From Theobroma cacao (taxonomy: Eukaryota; Streptophyta; Magnoliopsida; Malvales; Malvaceae): a DNA stretch of 64,000 nucleotides. Position numbers and translations under genes: made by a program. This document shows, one piece after another, positions 24,275 through 35,843 of the stretch (position 1 is its first letter; each line of letters opens with the position of its first letter). A model generated the notes under the pieces. It ran no database searches. It saw nothing but the letters and a program-made list of their open reading frames with translations, and was not told the DNA's origin. Location: the NCBI RefSeq assembly GCF_000208745.1, contig NC_030854.1, forward strand, positions 37,658,059-37,722,058, read 5' to 3'.

Positions 24275-25236
24275 AGGATATTCTTGCAAGTTATTCCATA
24301 TAATGTATATTCTAATAAGGGGAAACAATCTGTCAGAAAACTTGAGGCACCATCCCTTTTGTGGATCATAACTTTGTAGAAGATTATTCAATTTTCAGCC
24401 ACAGGACACAATGGGGTAGGAATCCAAAATCTGAAAGTTGAAAATGCAATTAAATGAAAGAAATATCTGATCAGAGCAGGTGGCATTGAAGACTACTATG
24501 CAATCTGTCGCGTCATCTGCATGCCCTTGTCCAGATATTTTTTCCATTAGGATTTTGTCTCCAGAATTAAAAGGATACTGTACTGAATCATCTCTTGTTT
24601 TTTTCTCCCTTAAGCTTGTTCTAAGCCAAAGGACAATAATCAATAGGGATTAGCTTCTTTATGGCACAGAAGAGATCCTGGAGGCTTAAGTCAAAGCAAC
24701 TAATAAATAAATTTTAGAGAGAAAAGAAGGTAGGAGGGAGGGGGAGAAGAACATTTTAATAAGGATTTATACTCCTAATTTATGAGTAAACATTACAAAG
24801 TCATCAAAAACCCAATAAGAGTCCTTTTTATCTTTGACGCTGGACCACAATGGTCATGGAGCAGAACATCTTTTCCTTGGTTAAATTCCAGTCACAGGAT
24901 GACTTGGGTTCGGCCCTGGTCCCATATTGGTACATCAGTGACTGAATAACTAGCCAACAAATACAGTCTGAATGTGCGCCATCACCATTCACCAGTCATT
25001 ATCTGCTTTGGTCACATGGGGTTCATGAGCAATGTGCATGCTTATTTCCTCTACTCCCTCACTTCAGGAATCAAGTAGTTATAGTGCTTTATAGACCCAA
25101 AAATGTTCCTTTATTTTTTGTTTAACTTTTTGTTTCGTGACATTATGGGTAGTTAGCCAAATGGGATACAAAGCAACCCAAATTTAATGTGAGTTCCTAA
25201 TTATTCCCGTTCTTTTTTCTTCAAAGACAGGAATAG
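24275..25236. other. Intergenic between transporters B and C
   Basis: 3' flank of B and promoter side of C. No gene or clear repeat is recognised. Confidence 0.5.
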
Positions 25237-28200
25237 ATGGGGGAAGAAGCGGCAACAGTGACACAATCTTTGCTTGGTAGACGAGGACATGGTGGTGGTG
25301 GTCAGCTGCAGACTGTTTCAAGTGTCACTACTACTCTTGTTCTTAGCACCTTTGTTGCAGCTTGCATTTCCTTTGGTTTTGGATGTGTTGTAAGTAGATT
25401 AATCACCATATTCTGTGGCAAGCAAAATGTACTTCTCAAACCTATTTTCCAGCTTCCATGCATCTCAATGTGAATTTTCCATGTGCTTGACAATCTATTC
25501 TACGAATTTGACCCAATTTTCTTGTTGAAATACCTAGATTATCTAATTAGCATCTGACTAATGAAAATCATTGCTTGAGCCTTCTGTTTACCCTTTCTTT
25601 TCTCATGAGTTCTTTCACAGATGGGATATTCATCACCTACTCAGTCTGCAATCATGGAGGACTTGGATCTCTCCATTGCAGAGGTAAGTATATTTGGTTG
25701 CGGATCATTCTTTTTTATTACCTATTTAGGGGTAAAGAGAAAAACTATTTTGAAGTTTTGACTACTCTCTTGCTATGCAGTTTTCACTTTTTGGTTCAAT
25801 GTTAAATATTGGATCAATTCTAGGTGCATTAGTAAGTGGGAGGACAACAGATCTCCTTGGTCGTAAATGTGTAAGCTTCTAAATTCTACATTACTACTGA
25901 GCTTACCAAACATCTCTAAGCCATTTGTTGAGTTTTAGTTACAAAATCCTGTCTAATTTCCTCAATGTCTTGAAACAGACAATGTGGGTTTTGAACTTAT
26001 TCTACATTATGGGATGGTTCGCTATAGCATTTGCAAGGTTTTAGCTTTTCTGTCTTTAATTCTCTGCCAACTTTTCCTTTATGTCATGGACTCCGTTCCT
26101 TTGCCTAGAAGATTACATCTTGGAGTCTTAACTGAATTAGTGCCTGTGGTTTTCCATAATCCAATAATGTTGGATTTTCATGTGTTGGAAAGGTTCCGTG
26201 GTTGCTTGATGCAGGAAGACTATTACTGGGATTCAGAAATGGAATTGCTGGTTATTTGGTAACTCTTGCAAAGATTTCATCTCGAATTTGATACTATTAA
26301 TCATATGTCATTTAATAATGGTATTCAACTATTCATATTTCAATCTCAAACAGGTACCTTTATATGTTGCAGAGATAACACCCAAGAATCTTAGGGGAAG
26401 ATTTTCAGGTCTAGTACAGGTAAACCTTACACTCAATTAAATTCAGGTAGCCAATTACTTTCTGCATCATATTCTTACTGCAGCCGATTCCACAGACAAT
26501 GGGTGTAATAGGCCTTTCAATGATGTATATTATTGGTCCTTTCTTCAGTTGGCGTATCTTGGCTCTGATAGGTAACTTCTGATACTTTTCCATGTAAACT
26601 GTATTAGTATTGCAATCTGAAGTTTGCTCAACTTTGGAATGGTTTCACATTTAGGTATTATTCCAAGTCCACTACAACTCCCACTTCTATTTTTCATTCC
26701 AGAGTCTCCTAGATGGCTGGTGAGTCTGATTTTAAGGTTCTTTTTGCAATTTTATTCGAGATGAAGTGCTTTACCAAAAACTAAATGAATTCAACTTTTG
26801 ATTGCTTTGTCTTGTTACTTGTGAGACATTAAGCCAGAAACATTTTCAAAAATGTCTTAATTAAACATTAGTTTAGATACTGGCACTTGATACTGTTTTG
26901 CAAAACAATGCAACAAAAATTTAGTTTTGCTCCCTAACTCTGATCCCTCACTGCCATGGAATTCTCCGTAGGCAAATGTTGGCCGAGAAAAGGAGTTTGA
27001 AAAAGCTCTGCTGTCCCTCAGGGGAGAGAAAGTCAATATTTTTGAGGAAGCAACCACTATCAAAGTAACACTCAACTTAGTTCTTCATAGCATACCTTTT
27101 CTTAAAGAAAATAGATAACATGTTGCTTGGAGGAAATAAATAAGAATGGCTTTTTCAGGATTATACGGAATCCCTGAAATGTTTCTCATGGGGAGGAATT
27201 TTAGATTTATTTCAGCGAAAATATGCTCATCCCCTAATTGTAAGCCTTGTAAAGCAGTTTCGAATTTTCTAATTTCTCTTTGTAAGTCTTCTTTGATTCA
27301 TGATTCTCCTCACACTGCACATAGATTGGAATAGGGCTGATGGCACTGCAACACTCAGGAGGGGCCAATGCATATGCATATTACTCTGGTGTTATTTTTG
27401 TCTCAGCAGGTAAATTATGTACCCTAACAATGTCTGTATCACATTAAAATGAAAAAAATTTCAGCATTTAAGTTATTGTAATTCCTTTTTCTGACAGGTT
27501 TATCAAAATATATCGGGCTTAGTACATTGGCTGTTGTCGAGGTGCTATGCTGTTTTAAGTTAGCTTTGGATGTGAAGTGCATATCTCAGAAACTGAAGAT
27601 TCCTATATTCATACATGTTTACAGATATTAATGAGCCTTCTTGGTACCAGCTTGATCGATAAGTTTGGAAGACGATCACTTCTACTGGTCAGAAAACTGA
27701 GAACTTCTAAATTCGGATAATGTTTCTGGCTAAACAGTTAGCTGATATGTATTATGTGACAGGTTTCTTCATGTGGATTATGCTTCGGCAGCTTCCTCAC
27801 TGGAATATCATTCCTTTTATAGGTTTCTTTATAGAAGTCAAAAAAAAAAAAAAAACCTACATTCTTTTATCCATTCCGTGTCCTTTGTGCATGTAACAAT
27901 GTACTGAAACTTCAGTTACCACAAGCAGGACTATAACTGGTGGGGTGAGCGAACCCCTATTTTGGCACTCATTAGCATATGGGTAAGTTGTATACTTTTG
28001 GCATTGCAAATTAGGAGATAAATAAAAACCAGTAAACTACTGCCCTTCTTTTTCTCTCTGGTTCAATTAGTTAGTCTGTACTTATAAGCTTCATATGCAA
28101 GAGATTGAGAGATAAATACTTAACTATTTGATTCTGCTTTCAGCTTTATATGGGGTCATACCAAGTAGGAATGGAAGGAATTCCATGGATTATAGTGGCA

Positions 28201-28623
28201 GAGGTTAATTTCCTATCACCTGTTTCAGAAATTCCCCCACAATCTAACATAACTATGTTTTACTGCACAATTCAACAGTGAAAGACATTGTTTTCAGATA
28301 TTTCCCATAAACATAAAAGGTGCAGCTGGAAGCATTTCCAGTTTGATTGGGAATTTGTTTTCTTGGATTGTTTCATACAACTTTAACTTCTTATTTCAAT
28401 GGAGCTCAGCAGGTAAGTTCAGTCTCTCCCCACCACTTTGTCAATGGTAACATTCTTTAGCTTTTGATCTAAGAAATGACTTCTCCAACTGCAATATGTT
28501 CTAGGCACATTCTTCATATTTTCAGCTATTTGTGGTCTGAATGCCATATTTGCCGCGACAATGGTACCGGAGACTAAGGGAAGAACACTAGAAGAAATAC
28601 AAGCATCACTTACTAGCATATGA
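25237..28623 (+). pseudogene. ERD6-like sugar transporter C, two inactivating lesions
   Basis: Exon positions: 25237-25389, 25621-25683, 25781-25870, 25979-26037, 26193-26258, 26354-26419, 26496-26571, 26655-26719, 26972-27064, 27159-27239, 27325-27409, 27498-27541, 27625-27687, 27763-27822, 27929-27982, 28144-28203, 28298-28412, 28505-28623. Exon 4 is 59 nt where all other copies have 60: one A is missing just before the donor (gcaag/gttt), which shifts the frame into exon 5. Exon 14 ends in TAG (27820-27822), replacing the AAG before the donor in copy B. GRR in exon 13 is GRRS and the exon 11 motif is changed. The C-terminus with PETKGR is open. Close relative of B; most likely non-functional. 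Confidence 0.88.
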
Positions 28624-30094
28624 AGAAGTGTGTCAACAATGTATATGAATACTGGCACTTTGAATAAATTGCTTTAGTTATCACCTTAACAAAGGGTGTT
28701 TTTGTTATTATTTTATTATTATCAATTTTTTGTCCAAACTTATCATTTTTTTATATTTTACTTTTCATCTATTTACTCTCTAATTTTTATAAAAATTATT
28801 ATAAAATAATATTTTCCTTTGCATTTCAACTCTTTTCTGAAACCCTTCTTCTCCAATGTAATGAAAGTGTGGGTACTGAAAAGTAGAGATGTTCCCATAT
28901 CTCATGCATGAACCCCACAGTTTGGTAAACTGGGCCCATCATTTATTAATTAATTGACAGTCCACTTTCTATTAATGGTCTAAAGGTAACCACGTTTCAA
29001 CTTTGGTTTTATTCAAATAGGACAAGGAAGAAATCCAAATGTCCTTTCATTTGAGACATTATCTAATCGTGGATATTTTTATGTTTCCAATTAATACATC
29101 AATGTATTTAAGTTTTCATCAGGTTTGTAATTAAATTTGTGGGATTGTTGATTGATCCCAAGCTCTAAAAATCTGAAACAGTAGCGGGCAAGAGGAAGAA
29201 GCAGGTAAAAATAGTTGGTTTTGGTTACCAAGAATCTTGAGTTATCATTTTAGTCACAAGGGGCCATGCAATGATCTGGAACCGGAAAGGGAATGCTGAT
29301 AAAACAAGTGGATAAGATTTAATGGTAGATATACAAAAAAGGAAGGCTCATGGGACATGCCCCTTTGCTCTCCTTTCAAGACATGTTCCCATCAGCAAAT
29401 ACAAAGAACATTAGTACTTGATCCTCCTATTTGAACAATTAAGAACAGTGCTGATGGAAAATTCTTTTACTGTTAGTGATTCATTGTCAGATTAGACACA
29501 GGCCATCAGATCATTAAAAAGGTTGATTTGTTACTGAAACATTTGATTTTTACCAGGAAATCTGAAACAGGATCATGCAAAATCCATACAAATCAGTGAA
29601 GAGAGACCCAAGATGAACTCTAGATTCCTAGTATCTTAGAAACAAATGGGAAGTCGTTTTGCATCGTTTCCCTTTCCATTTGCAAAAGGGCAGCTTTGGC
29701 TTCTAAGATATGAGCATTACAGGGTGGGAGGGGCAATCAAGATTGAAAGATTGCTGAAGGGTTATCATGTTCTTGACTTTTCCATGCTAATATAATACTG
29801 AAATCCTTACACTTGATCGATAAGCAATTGCGGTCAATCTCGTCGGAACTGGCAAAATTGTACAATACAATTATTTAAAAAAAAAAGGGAAAGAAAATGG
29901 TAGCCGCAGAGAACTTGCTATGTGGAACTTGCAGATAGGACTATTCAATAAACAACTACATTAATTTCTGCATGCGAAAACAACACGTTTTTTTCTTAAA
30001 GAATTACTATAAAATCATTGTCTCTTGCTGTCAAGATTTCTCACCAAACTTCCTGCCCTTTTTCTTCATTCTGCTTTCCAAGGGGACAATAGAT
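28624..30094. other. Intergenic between transporters C and D
   Basis: 1.47 kb, AT-rich. No gene recognised; the last 150 bp is probably the leader of copy D. Confidence 0.5.
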
Positions 30095-33000
30095 ATGGAG
30101 GGAGAAGGCATAGAGGGGGGATCAGCAACTGAACCTTTGATTGTCAGTAGCTGCAATGGTGATGGTGTACCATCAAGAAAGTCCAGTGCTATAACAATAT
30201 CTCTTGTTCTTGGCATCACTGTTGCAGCCTGTGCTTCTATTAATTGTGGGTACTCTGTAAGTATCCAATGGAGTGATCCACATATGATTCATCTCCCTCT
30301 CTCTCTCTCTCTTGCTCTCTCTTTCTCTTTCTATCTGCATATGCTTTTGGCTTGTAACATCAGGAATCTTCTTCTGTTTATGTATCTTGGATTCTGCTTT
30401 TGCTAGGGCCACAGCTCTGGCCAAAACTAGATGCATTGATCTTTTCCTAGTTTTTAATTCCTTGTCTTGACTGTAGCAGTTTGATCACTTCGTCTGATAG
30501 ATTTGAACTCTAGGTTGTACTTTATGCAGACAATGTAAAACAATTTTTTTTTTCAGATCTTTCCAGGACAAACATGAATAAATTTGTACTTAGTGGCCAC
30601 TTCAAATTCTCCTATTCTTTTACTAATTCCTAGCATATTATCAGCTGTATGATTAGGATTACTGTGTTGTTCTAGTTGTTGCATCTTGGAACCAATTGCT
30701 AATGTGATTATAACCGTTTATTTTTACTGCAAAAAACACTCGGCCACAAGGGGATAAAATTTCCAAGTCACATTTTCTTGTTAGAACCGTCTGAGGAAAG
30801 CAAGAGCGAAACCAGACTTTAGTTTGGTTGAATAGTTGGATCCTAGAGTCAACATCCATGATTCTTTTCTCTCTATCTTTGAGGCATTAACGATCATACT
30901 CATGATTATACTTATTTTACATGATTGCTTTGCATGGTGGATATTCATCACCTGCGGAATCTGGAATCATAGATGAGCTAGGTCTCTCTGTGGCAGAGGT
31001 AGGTGCCAGGCTAAAAAACATTAAGACATAATTAACTTGATGTTAATTTAATGTCAGAAAGGAGTTTCAACTTGCAGAGTTTTCCCTTCCTGCAAACAGT
31101 TGTTGTGTAGCTCACCACATTTTCGTGGGGATCATTGGGGAATCATAGATCATATTTGAAAAAATGCCTTTATATGGTTAAAGAAGAATGCACTGCACTG
31201 TTTTGGGATGTGCTTAAAGCCATTTTTTCTGAGGTTTTTTTGTTTACCTGACCCTCACTTTCCCTCTTTTGTCCCCATCACTTGTGCAGTATTCAGTTTT
31301 TGGTTCAATATTGACAATAGGAGAAATGGTAGGAGCAATAGCTAGTGGAAGAATATCAGATTTCTTTGGTCATAAAATTGTGAGTTTTCTCAATACATAA
31401 GCATCTATTCTACATCATTAAAGCTTTTATCAAGTTCTCAGCTAATGATTTTTGGTTGCTTTCATGAGGCAGACCTTCTGGATATTGAATAAATTCTACA
31501 TCATGGGATGGCTAGCTATAGCGTTTTCCAAGGTCTTGTATCCTCACCTTTCCTCTTACTCCATTTTCTACAAGGCTTTCTTTTAATTAGTTATAACATC
31601 ATTGGCTTGTTCTCACATCATAATCCTGAATGTTGCAATGATTTTTGACAGGAAGCTTGGTCACTGTATCTTGGAAGGCTTTCACTGGGATTTGGAACTG
31701 CAGTATTTAATTATGTGGTAATTGCTGTAAGACTTCATCTATCTATTAGATGCAGTTCACCATGTGATCGATAACGATGTCTTATTTAATGCCAAGTAGG
31801 GACCTGTTTATGTAGCAGACATAACTCCTAAGAATCTTAGGGGAGGATTTTCATCACTAGTTCAGGTAAATTTGAGCATTATAGGTATTGGACTTTTGTA
31901 AATTCTGGACTAAAAGGGTCTATGATTTAGTTTCCATTTTTACTTAATCTACAGGCAATCACAATTTGTAGCATTTCAGTCGCATATTTTGTTGGTTCTA
32001 TTACCTATTGGCTCACCTTGGCTCTGATAGGTAGCATCTTTCAGTCTTTTCTTTCCATGCTGCTTTGCTGCATTGTAGTTTTACAACACACAAGGAATGC
32101 ATTAATGATTTTCCGACCATTGCAATTTTGCAGGTGTCATTCCTTGTCTAATACCGGTCCTATGTTTGTTCTTTGTTCCGGAATCTCCTAGATGGCTGGT
32201 GAGTAGAATCTTCAGTTCCATGAGTTCTATCAGAATTGTGTTTGCTTTATTTTTTTCTGTCTTGAAATCTCACCTTAGTCTGAATCCTTTGAATCCTGTC
32301 TATTTTGATTGCTGCATAATCATATGGCCTGGTTCTGATCTTTTTCCGGTCATAGAAACAATACACAGTTAAAACAGTTGGTGTTGGCTTAACGAAATAG
32401 AAATGCCAACAGAATACACGTAAAGTACTCAATTATGGATGTGCATTCCCGCAGGCTAAGAATGGTCGAGACAATGAGTTCAAAACTTCTCTGCAGTGCC
32501 TTAGAGGAATGAGTGCTGATATTTCTCAAGAAGCAGCAGAAATCCAAGTAAATTTTGAATATAATATCCTTTAAAGAGTAGTCATTCCTTGGACTAAATC
32601 TGGAAGCCTGAACTTTTTTGACCTTCAACTAAGAGTGCAATTTTGATCTGTTAAAAAATCTTGCAGGATTATACCCAAAACTTGCAACGCAGCTCTGAAG
32701 ATAAAATTCTGGATGTGTTCAGTTCAAAATATGCTCATTCAGTTATTGTGAGTCACATTCGTTGATTCATAGTTTCTCTCTTGCCTGTAAATGACATGCT
32801 TGATCCAAAGATATAATGAGATTTTCGCCACAGGTAGGAGTTGGCTTGATGCTACTACAACAACTTGGAGGATACAAAGGATTTGCATATTATGCTAACA
32901 GCATTTTTGATTTAGCTGGTAAATTATAGTAAAAAAAATGCTCCAAATAACTTAAAAACTGCATGGTTGTGAAGGGACTGACAATTTGTTTGACAGGGTT

Positions 33001-34334
33001 TCCAAGCACTATAGGAATTATAGCAGTAGCTGTAACTCAGGTGGCAATCTATTTGAATGGTAATATTAATTCAGAATTCATCATGGGGTGCTTCTCTGAT
33101 ACCGTACATATCCTTATGCAGATTGTCATGAACATTCTCGGTATACTTTTAATTGATTCATCTGGGAGACGGCCTCTTCTAATGGTTAGAACATAGAATA
33201 ATCAAATGACCTTTATCTCAACTAAATTGAGAAACTAGTACTGAAATCCAAATATTTTTGCAGGTTTCTGTTGTTGGAACATTCTTTGGGTGCTTCCTTA
33301 CAGGAGTGTCATTCCTCTTGCAGGTTTCTCGAAAACAAAACATAAAATTTTAACTGCACCATCAAGAAATTTTCTTTTCCACATCTTAATTTCCCTTTAT
33401 CTTCTATTTCCTGAAAGATATGAAATGTCATGAGCAGGATCTTCATTCGTTGGAGAAAATCACTCCATTTATAGCGCTTATTGGCATCCTGGTAATTCAA
33501 ATTACACTAACACTCTCTGTGTTCGTTTCCTCAAAAATGTTTTACTGTTGATTACATCTGTATCGAACATTTTCGTCCATTTTCTTCTTATTTAACAATT
33601 GAGAAACAAATCAGATGCTTTTAACTCTGGCATGAAAATTGTTGTGAAAAATTCAACGAAAAACTATCTTGTGTCTCCTTTTCTGATAGTAGTACAGAAT
33701 TTGTGTCAGGATCATACTGGTTCAGGTTCTTTCATGCACTGTAGATCAATAAAGTTCCAATCCAAATTGCCCATGACTTCCATATTTATTTATTTGTCAC
33801 ATTTTGAGCTGAGGTTTATTATCTGATATATAAGCTTTATTTGTATATTTCTGCATTCAGATGTACATGGGATTTTATTCATTAGGCATGTCTGGAATTC
33901 CATGAATTATAATGTCAGAGGTTAGTCGACAACTTCTGTCTTGATTTCTTCATTCATTTAGCGCATAGCTAATAGCAACAAATGGGTTTTTTTCCCCAGA
34001 TATTTCCTGTTAATATAAAGGGCTCAGCTGGAAGCCTTTGCAACCTGGTGAACTGGTTTTGTTCTTGGGTTGTTTCTTATACATTCAACTTCTTACTCGA
34101 ATGGAGCTCTGCTGGTGATCCCTAATGCCTTTCTTTCCCTCATTCTTCTCTCTGTCACTCCTTCCACTGGTGTTATCATACTAAACTACTTATCATTACA
34201 CTATTCCAGGAACATTCTTCATATTTTCAGGCATTTCTGGGCTAGCCATCATATTCATTTTAAAGCTGGTGCCAGAGACCAAGGGACGAACACTAGAAGA
34301 AATTCAAGCATCAATGACTCGCGGTGCACGATAA
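30095..34334 (+). pseudogene. ERD6-like sugar transporter D, splice-site and nonsense lesions
   Basis: Exon positions: 30095-30256, 30936-30998, 31290-31379, 31473-31532, 31652-31717, 31800-31865, 31955-32030, 32134-32198, 32455-32547, 32667-32747, 32834-32918, 32997-33040, 33122-33184, 33264-33323, 33438-33491, 33861-33920, 34000-34114, 34210-34334. The acceptor before exon 2 reads AT instead of AG (30934-30935), and no nearby in-frame AG replaces it. Exon 16 has TGA (33903-33905) in place of the TGG of the conserved GIPW motif. The loop 2-3 motif is GHK instead of GRK, and the WR of exon 7 is WL. The rest is open with PESPRWL, GRRPLL and PETKGR. Relaxed constraint at conserved residues suggests the loss is not very recent. 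Confidence 0.85.
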
Positions 34335-35801
34335 GAAATACAGGCATACTGACAAATACAATCATGGTGGGGGATTCAACTGCATTGATCAAGACATATT
34401 CCAGCATTGATATATTCTTTAGGCTCAGCAGGATGCTTGCTTTTGACCTTGTTTTAGTTTGCATTGGCCTTTAAGGTTTTTCCCATGAGTACATCAAATG
34501 AAGTTAAGATCATGAAGTAATATCAAACTTCATCTTTCAAGCCAATCTGCCTAGTTTTCAGGCTTGGCAAAAAACATGGTAAAAGCTTGATGGACAGCAA
34601 GCCAGGCCTGGACCTGAAAATCAGACCGGGAAAAGCTAAAGATTAGTCAACGACTCACAACTTTCATGCAGCTTAACTGACCACTTTTAGAAAATGGAAA
34701 ATACAGTTGAAATCTCACTTTGTCACGAATAACTGCCCAAATGATGTCTATTAGAATATGAAACAAGAAAATCAAGAAATTGACTTTGAGTAACAATGTC
34801 ACTTTCAGTAAGGTTTTATTCGTTCCATTTGTAATATGTAAAAGAATTATTGATATATAAATTTAAAAATATAATGAAATTCAGTAATTAATGATATTTT
34901 ATATTAATAAAATTAATCTATTGAGCATTCATAAGAATATGATAAAATTATTAAATTTGTATAACGTTTTTTTTTATAATAAAACGATATAAAAGAAAAC
35001 TTAAAATATATGAATAAAAAAATATTTTATTATTTTATTTGTCACAATTGTAATATGTAAAAGAGTTATTGACATATAAACTCGAAGATACGATGAAGCC
35101 CATTGAGCAGTCGTCAGAGTATGATAATATTATTAATTTTTTATAAATTTTTTAACAGTAAAACGGTATCAAAAAAAACTTGGAACATATGGAGAAATAA
35201 AGAAAAATTGCTGTTCTTTTATAAACATTAAAAGTAAGCCCCTACGTTGCACATACCCGTCCAGCTTATACCCTCAGCTTACTTACCAAACATATCACAA
35301 CTCCCTCCTCTAAAATCAACGTGACAAAATTCAAAAGTATTGTTGGAAGCTTTATTCAAACTTCACAACTTTTCTTAAAGCCTTCACGTGGTTAAGTGTG
35401 AAAATTTTTTTGGGATTTTTTTTATATATAATATAAATTTATAATTCTTATTCTTTTAATGAATCATATTTTTTTTATTTTTTTTGACATTAAATTTTAT
35501 TTTAAAATTTTTTGTATTACAAATACAGTTTATGGATGGTATAATTTTTATTTATAAAAATAAAAAACATTAAAGTTAAAAACAATTTTCATTATTGAAG
35601 TTTTGAAAAAACAATTTAGCAATTTCTTTTTTATTATTTTTAGAAAAATAAATAAATAAATATATATATATATATATATATATTTGGGGAAGGAATCTAA
35701 AATTAGAAACATTAAAAATATAATAAAATAAAAATAAGACCACCAACACATTGAAAAGAGAAAAGGTTGGGGGTTAGTGGTCCGAAAATTGAAGCCAACT
35801 G
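34335..35801. other. Intergenic between transporter D and the PPR gene
   Basis: 3' flank of D up to about 34745, which is duplicated downstream of the PPR gene, then an AT-rich tandem repeat (listed separately) and a (TA)n tract near 35661-35682. The last 100 bp is the PPR leader. Confidence 0.5.
34828..35225. repeat. Diverged tandem repeat, about 219-bp period
   Basis: Two units start ttgtaatatgtaaaaga and share ttattgayatataaa, ttgagca, agaatatgataa/agagtatgataa, and taaaacgatat/taaaacggtat. The second unit is shorter and the two differ at many positions. The origin is not recognised; one possibility is part of a decayed mobile element. Confidence 0.55.
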
Positions 35802-35843
35802 ATGACCACCCACCCTTGGCCATTCTTGTCAAGTGAAGAGCAG

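Noticed and set aside
25984..26262. 92-codon plus-strand frame in transporter C
   Set aside because: It runs through exon 4, intron 4 and exon 5 in the wrong frame; splice sites and paralogues define the real exons.
26484..26495. Alternative acceptor for exon 7 of transporter C
   Set aside because: Using the AG after ctgc would add four codons; the downstream AG gives the 76-nt length seen in every other copy.
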